Shown here: piece by piece, positions 5,238 through 9,205 of the stretch
Layout of the letters: each line of letters begins with the position of its first letter
Position numbering within the stretch: position 1 is the first letter of the stretch
Source of the DNA: Verrucomicrobiales bacterium
GTDB taxonomy: Bacteria > Verrucomicrobiota > Verrucomicrobiia > Verrucomicrobiales > DEV007
Direction of reading: 5' to 3'
Length of the DNA stretch: 9,205 bases
Assembly: GCA_023253615.1 (NCBI GenBank)
Contig: JALRFZ010000298.1
Span: 1 to 9,205, forward strand
The notes under the pieces: generated by a model
The model's database searches: none
The model's input: only the letters and a program-made list of their open reading frames with translations
Told to the model about the DNA's origin: nothing
Made by a program: the position numbers and the translations under genes

Positions 5238-7610
5238 CACCGCCCCGGATTGCACCGCCGCCTCGCCGACCTCGACCTCGCGATCGGCAACCCCGTCGCC
5301 CGAAATCCGGTAGCGCCCTGCTTTTCCCTCCGGGGACGCCCCATCCACTTCGGTGGCATAGGGCACACGGAAACTCACCTTGCCCTCCGGTCCCGCGGTC
5401 GCTTCCCGGCGGTAGTGGATTTCCCTCCCCGAGCCCGGCACCACGATTCTCAATTCCAACGCCACCTCGACTCCGGGGGGCGCCACGCCTTCGAGGATCG
5501 CTCCCCGGACCCGCTCGAACACTTTCACCGCAGGCAGGATCTGGCCGGAATAACACAGGTAAGAGCCTTCCTCCCTCCACACCCCGCCCGATCGCAAAAG
5601 TGGACGCAGCGATTCGAGATCCGACGGTTCGACGAGGTCGGACTTCAAGGTGACGAGTTCCTCCTCCGTCCTCATCCGGTACCTGACGAAGCTGAGACCG
5701 GTGCTTTCGTGGACGAGCCGGTATCGCTCCATCGCCGTGCCATCGCCGAGATATAGATTCGCCCCAAGGGATCGCCGGAAGGGATCGCCGAACGAGCGCA
5801 GCCGCACCCCCTCCCACACCTCCCCATCGGCGACCTGGATTTCCAAGGGGGTGAGCCCGGCCTGCAGCGCCTCCGCGGGAAAGAGATCGCAGACCGAGGT
5901 CGCATCGAGCACGAGATACCGCACCTCGCCGATTGCGTCGAGCCGCCGATGCGAGGCCGGCTCGTCCTGTTCGAGGAACCACTCGATGAATTCCGGGCTG
6001 CGGCTCCTCGCCGAGACGGCGATGCGCTCACCCAAAGCAGGGACGAGGTTTCCATACTGCCAGTGGGTGAACACCGCGTCAGTGCCCTCCGGGTAGGAAA
6101 ATCCATCGCGCTTCCGCCATGGTGGAGCGGGATAGGTCGGCGCGACCGCCGGTTTCGGCGTCTCGGTCCGCAGCCAGTCCATCGCCTCGCGCCACGGACG
6201 GGTCGCCACGACCATGCCGGCGACCTCACCTCTCGACATCACCGGTGCCCTCACGAGACCACCCGGCCAGATCAGGAGCATCGTGATCGCCAGACTCGCG
6301 AGAGGGATCGCGGCAGGTCGGCGGACCTGCCATCCCCTCATCCTCTCCACGAACCACCACCCACCGGAAGCCGCCGCGAGCGGGAACAACGCGCCGGTCA
6401 GATAATAAAAATCCGACCTCAGCGCCGCGACGATCGCCCACAGGCCGATCACTGAAAGGATGAGGCGTCCTGCCTGATGACCGCCTTTCCCGAGCCCCGC
6501 CATGATCCCGACCACGATCCACGGGAGGATCAGCCCGTAATCCATCCACCAGCCCGCCAAGGGACCCGCCGCATGCTCCGAGATTGCCGGATTGGCAGCC
6601 CCCAGGAAATTCCAAGCGAGGGAGAGCACCGTGGGATTCCACCACAGAAAGCCCGCCGCCGGCAGGGCCAATCCCACGACCAGGATCCATCCGGACACCA
6701 TCGGCGCCCTCTTCATGATCGCGGAACAGCGCCGGGAAAACCAGGCCACCAGCCCCATCAAGGCCATCTGCAGCACCAGGGCGGCGAGCGTGAAACGCCA
6801 GGCCTCCGGCACCATCACGCCTTCGTTCCATAAGATCCCCGTCGCCCCGGTGATCAGGAAAATCCCCCCGAAGAATCCAAGCGCCCTGCGACGCCACCAT
6901 CCGATATCCTCGCCCTGACAAACCGCCAACACCTCCATCATCCACCAGGCCGCGATCAGGATCGCGACCTGGAGCGGCGCACCGAACCAGGTGAAAAGCA
7001 GCGCCGCGACCGGCAGCGCCGCGATGCCTCCGCCGGTCCACTCCCCCATCTTTCCCGGAAAGAATCCACCGCCCAGGTGACGTGCCCAGGCCCAGAGACC
7101 GGCCGTGATGAGGAAGATCTCGGCCGCGTGCTGGTCGCCGAAGCCGCAGAGGGTGCGCTCGAGCTCACCACCGGGAAAAACGACCCGCAGGATCAGCGTC
7201 GTCCAGGCGAGCCGGCTGCCGCCGATCTCCCGTGCCAGTCCGAAGAGGCAAATGATCGACGCCGCCCCCAGCAGGACCGGCGACCACGCCAGAATGGCCG
7301 CGACCCGCTCGGTGTCGCCGGCACCGATTCCCATCACCCGCGCCACCGCCGCGTGGCCCAGATGAAAGAGTCCCGAAGCCGCGACCCGGCCGCCCTCCGG
7401 ATACCAGGCACCGACATCCCAGCGCAGCAGCCGCGGAAAATGCTCCACCGCTCCCTTCACCTGATGAAGGTGAAACCAGGGATCATTTCCGAGCAGCACC
7501 GTCCCTCCAGACTCCGGCGAGATCTCACCCCACGCCGGGACGAGCCGGGGCACCGCCCAGACCAGGACGATCAAGGCCAGAGCGATCCCTTTTGCGGCGC
7601 GGAGGGGCAT
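5226..7610 (-). CDS. STT3/AglB/PglB-family oligosaccharyltransferase-like GT-C membrane protein
   Basis: A 794-residue protein with a polytopic N-terminal part (helices from about 7 to 450) and a soluble C-terminal part. Family motifs in order: GNDPWFHLHQ (41-50, first acidic motif with Asp43); EHFPRLLRWD then YPEGG (56-74), as in archaeal AglB; GFGDQHAAE (156-164), where DHH is usual; PAISE (341-345, Glu345), the SVSE/TIxE loop; ALRSDFYYLTGALFP (396-410), with Arg398 in the place of the PglB sequon-contacting Arg; and HWQYGN (516-521), where WWDYG is usual. A late beta-rich region (about 694-755, VKVFERVRGAILEG, then KVSFRVPYATE) resembles the P1 region of archaeal AglB. The family transfers a lipid-linked glycan to Asn of exported proteins. 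Whether this member does so is uncertain given the altered motifs. ATG 7610 is preceded by a weak AAGAAAG. It lies 68 bases downstream of the small secreted-protein gene on the same strand. Confidence 0.85.
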   Translation of the reverse strand: MPLRAAKGIALALIVLVWAVPRLVPAWGEISPESGGTVLLGNDPWFHLHQVKGAVEHFPRLLRWDVGAWYPEGGRVAASGLFHLGHAAVARVMGIGAGDTERVAAILAWSPVLLGAASIICLFGLAREIGGSRLAWTTLILRVVFPGGELERTLCGFGDQHAAEIFLITAGLWAWARHLGGGFFPGKMGEWTGGGIAALPVAALLFTWFGAPLQVAILIAAWWMMEVLAVCQGEDIGWWRRRALGFFGGIFLITGATGILWNEGVMVPEAWRFTLAALVLQMALMGLVAWFSRRCSAIMKRAPMVSGWILVVGLALPAAGFLWWNPTVLSLAWNFLGAANPAISEHAAGPLAGWWMDYGLILPWIVVGIMAGLGKGGHQAGRLILSVIGLWAIVAALRSDFYYLTGALFPLAAASGGWWFVERMRGWQVRRPAAIPLASLAITMLLIWPGGLVRAPVMSRGEVAGMVVATRPWREAMDWLRTETPKPAVAPTYPAPPWRKRDGFSYPEGTDAVFTHWQYGNLVPALGERIAVSARSRSPEFIEWFLEQDEPASHRRLDAIGEVRYLVLDATSVCDLFPAEALQAGLTPLEIQVADGEVWEGVRLRSFGDPFRRSLGANLYLGDGTAMERYRLVHESTGLSFVRYRMRTEEELVTLKSDLVEPSDLESLRPLLRSGGVWREEGSYLCYSGQILPAVKVFERVRGAILEGVAPPGVEVALELRIVVPGSGREIHYRREATAGPEGKVSFRVPYATEVDGASPEGKAGRYRISGDGVADREVEVGEAAVQSGAVIVF

Positions 7611-7653
7611 GCAGGCTTTCTTCCCGCGATTCCGGGAAAGTCAACCGCCGAAC

Positions 7654-7669
7654 CGGGGCGACCACCCCG
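7654..7669 (-). terminator. Weak GC hairpin after the small secreted-protein gene
   Basis: CGGGG (7654-7658) and CCCCG (7665-7669) pair around a 6-base loop, 9 bases past the stop of the upstream gene on the minus strand. There is no T-run, so it may be an attenuating or mRNA-end structure rather than a terminator. A second stem, TTCCCG/CGGGAA (7621-7626/7633-7638), lies just before the STT3-like start and would include part of its weak ribosome-binding region. Confidence 0.25.
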
Positions 7670-7678
7670 CTGCCCCGA

Positions 7679-8224
7679 TCAGGGACGACGCAGGAGGACG
7701 CCCGCCGTGTCCTTCGCGAGCGTGTCGACGTTTTCCGCCTTCACCCCGTAGACCCCGGGCGAGGTCGAGGAGCCTTTCGGGAAGATACGCTGACGCAGCG
7801 AAGTCTCCGCATCGGTCGCGATGTTCAGCACGTAACGCCCGCGCGAGACCTTCGCCGTGACGTTGGCGCCTTTTTCACTGAAATAGGAGATGTCGTAACG
7901 GCTGTCCGACTTGTCCCCCTTCACCTCGAAGAGGGAATAGGGCACCGCCATCAATCCCTGCGAATCGTTTTGGATCCGGTAATAGGTGATGATGCCACGT
8001 GCGGTCGGCACCCGGGTGAGACGCTGCTTCGAAGTCAACCGGGCACTGTAGACATCATTTCCCTTGGCCTTGCCACCTTTCCGCAAACCCACGAGCAGAT
8101 CCGGCTGGTCGGGCTCGGGAGCCGCCTTCGGAGCGGCGAGCAGGGGTGAATCGGAAGCGACCGCGGACATCGTTCCGAAAACGAATGCGAATGAAGCCAA
8201 AAACAGTAAGGAGAAACGTTTCAT
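7679..8224 (-). CDS. Secreted single-module protein of unknown function
   Basis: A 181-residue protein. Start ATG 8224 was chosen because it gives a clear Sec signal peptide (MKRF, then hydrophobic 5-19, with likely cleavage after AVA at 21-23). The open frame extends 26 codons upstream, but that part carries no signal-like sequence and includes the promoter. The mature part has PDLLVGLRKG (41-50), GNDVYSARLTSKQ (55-67), YYRIQNDSQG (81-90), ISYFSEKGANVTA (112-124) and a terminal VKAENVDTLAKDTAGV (161-176). From memory this matches one unit of a beta-sandwich-like module (PDLLI, GNNVYN, QNDG, a final KD-V strand) that usually occurs in long tandem arrays in secreted planctomycete and verrucomicrobial proteins; here there is a single copy. 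It has two N-x-S/T sites (Asn86, Asn121). Function unknown; export is well supported. Confidence 0.75.
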   Translation of the reverse strand: MKRFSLLFLASFAFVFGTMSAVASDSPLLAAPKAAPEPDQPDLLVGLRKGGKAKGNDVYSARLTSKQRLTRVPTARGIITYYRIQNDSQGLMAVPYSLFEVKGDKSDSRYDISYFSEKGANVTAKVSRGRYVLNIATDAETSLRQRIFPKGSSTSPGVYGVKAENVDTLAKDTAGVLLRRP

Positions 8225-8230
8225 ATGAAA

Positions 8231-8258
8231 ATTATAGTGCAATTCACCCATATGGCAA
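8231..8258 (-). promoter_or_regulatory. Sigma-70-type promoter directly before the secreted-protein gene
   Basis: On the minus strand, TTGCCA (8258-8253; five of six match to TTGACA) and TATAAT (8236-8231; perfect) are separated by 16 bases. The -10 box ends only 6 bases before the ATG at 8224, so transcription would begin at or within a base or two of the start codon. This predicts a leaderless mRNA and explains the lack of a Shine-Dalgarno. The hexamers lie in the non-coding gap after the sulfatase stop. Assigned from sequence match and position. Confidence 0.7.
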
Positions 8259-8307
8259 CCTTCCGGCCACGCCGTCATCGCGGATTCCGCCCGTCCCGGC
8301 AACCGAC

Positions 8308-9205
8308 TCAGGGCGTAGCGCCGGTCCGCTCCGCGAGTTGATCGGCGACGGGCTCGACCGACCCGCGATGCGCCTCGGCGAGAGCCTTCAGCTCCGCGAT
8401 TTTTTCGGGATGTTTCGCGGCGATGTCGAAACGCTCCGACGGATCATCGCCGAGGTGGTAGAGCAGCGGCGGATCGTGGGGCACGGGCTTCTGTTTCCGG
8501 TAGGAGGTGAAGGTGGTGAAATGGATTTTGAACGGCCCTTTGCGAACGGCGTAGAGCTGCGCGCCCTGATAAAAATACATCGTCTCGCGCGGTGACGGCC
8601 CTTCGCCGAACAGCAGCGGAGACAGATCGTGGCCGTCGAGGGTGCGATCTGTCGGCGCGGTGCCACCGGCGAGGGAAAGAAAGGTCGGCAGCAGGTCGAG
8701 GGTGCTGCCCATCTCGTGGACGATGCGGGGGGCGAGCTTGCCGGGCCAGGACATCACCGTGGGGACGCGCTGGCCGCCCTCCCAGGTGCTGCCCTTGCCA
8801 TCGCGGAGCAGGCCCGCGGTGCCTCCGTGCGTGTCGAAGGTGAGCCAAGGTCCGTTGTCGGAGGTGAAGACGATGAGGGTGCGTTTTTCGATCCCGCTCT
8901 CCCGCAAGGCCGCGACGATCTCGCCGACCGACCAGTCGATCTCCTCGACGACATCGCCGTAGATGCCGGCGGGCGAGCGATCCTTGAACTCCGCCGCGCG
9001 AAAGAGCGGGATGTGCGGCAGGTTGTGGGCGAGGTAGAGGAAAAAGGGACCGTCTTTCAGCTCGCGGATCTTTTTCACCGACTCCCCGGTGTAGCGCTTC
9101 GTGATGGAGCGCTGGTCGGCGGGACGTTCGATCTCCTCCTCACCGCGGATCAGCGGCACGTCGTCGGCCGCGAAATTCTCCTGCTCGGCAAGGACGATCT
9201 GGCTC
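8308..9205 (-). CDS. Sulfatase (arylsulfatase A-like), C-terminal part; 5' end beyond the window
   Basis: An alkaline-phosphatase-superfamily sulfatase that hydrolyses sulfate esters, probably on extracellular polysaccharide. The frame is open to the window edge, so about 298 C-terminal residues are seen. A GTG at 9159 is internal, since the reading continues upstream in the family pattern. Visible active-site elements, numbered from that GTG: LAHNLPHIP (His45, His49), the metal-binding SDNGPW (Asp101, Asn102), GKGSTWEGGQRVP (Lys122; sulfatase signature II) and STLDLLPTFLSLAG (152-165). The C-terminal subdomain has the usual LLYHLGDDPSE (232-242). The formylglycine motif (C/S-x-P-S/A-R) and any signal peptide would lie off the window. 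It precedes the secreted-protein gene by 83 bases on the same strand, but that gene has its own promoter. The natural substrate cannot be told from this part. Confidence 0.95.
   Translation of the reverse strand, partial: SQIVLAEQENFAADDVPLIRGEEEIERPADQRSITKRYTGESVKKIRELKDGPFFLYLAHNLPHIPLFRAAEFKDRSPAGIYGDVVEEIDWSVGEIVAALRESGIEKRTLIVFTSDNGPWLTFDTHGGTAGLLRDGKGSTWEGGQRVPTVMSWPGKLAPRIVHEMGSTLDLLPTFLSLAGGTAPTDRTLDGHDLSPLLFGEGPSPRETMYFYQGAQLYAVRKGPFKIHFTTFTSYRKQKPVPHDPPLLYHLGDDPSERFDIAAKHPEKIAELKALAEAHRGSVEPVADQLAERTGATP

Noticed and set aside
8280..8290. GCGG-ATT-CCGC hairpin after the sulfatase stop as a terminator
   Set aside because: Only four base pairs and no following T-run; not enough to support a terminator.
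8225..8302. Earlier start for the secreted protein (26 extra codons from 8302)
   Set aside because: The extension would bury the signal peptide inside the protein and overlaps a near-consensus promoter; MKRF at 8224 is the better start.
1..9205. tRNA, rRNA, riboswitch or complete insertion sequence
   Set aside because: No cloverleaf, rRNA-like stretch, conserved aptamer pattern or transposase frame was recognised on either strand.

Overview
The window is high-GC bacterial DNA. The gene content (a secreted sulfatase, a secreted one-module protein of a type I associate with Verrucomicrobiota and Planctomycetota, and a bacterial STT3/AglB-like enzyme) suggests a verrucomicrobial or planctomycetal-type bacterium. 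This is inference from gene content; no phylogenetic marker gene is present. Shine-Dalgarno sequences are weak or absent before most genes.

Left half (about 118-5199, plus strand): an Mrp (Mnh/Pha) multisubunit Na+/H+ antiporter operon in the order mrpA-B (one reading frame), C, D, E, F, G. Most junctions are overlapping stop/start codons, so the operon is translationally coupled. Three oddities stand out. The first ~200 codons of mrpA are missing: recognisable homology begins near base 121 and bases 1-117 encode nothing recognisable. mrpA also carries a one-base frame break at about 535-540. Finally, between mrpD and mrpE there is a ~130-base AT-richer insert ending in tandem ATAACCTGACACC-type repeats, whose last copy supplies the start codon and first codons of a short mrpE.

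Right half (5226-9205, minus strand): three genes converge on the Mrp operon. In their direction of transcription they are the C-terminal ~298 residues of a sulfatase running off the window end, a small secreted protein of unknown function with a near-consensus promoter directly abutting its start codon, and a 794-residue GT-C membrane protein of the STT3/AglB/PglB oligosaccharyltransferase family. The last keeps the N-terminal DPWFH and the AISE motifs, but has DQH where DHH is usual and HWQYG where WWDYG is usual.

The Mrp subunits would form one inner-membrane complex exporting Na+ in exchange for protons. The minus-strand genes point to a cell-surface or secretory theme (polysaccharide desulfation, a secreted protein, glycosylation of exported proteins), with no evident functional link to Mrp. 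The points most worth a second look are the degenerate acceptor-binding motif of the STT3-like enzyme, the repeat insert at the mrpE start, and the broken state of mrpA.
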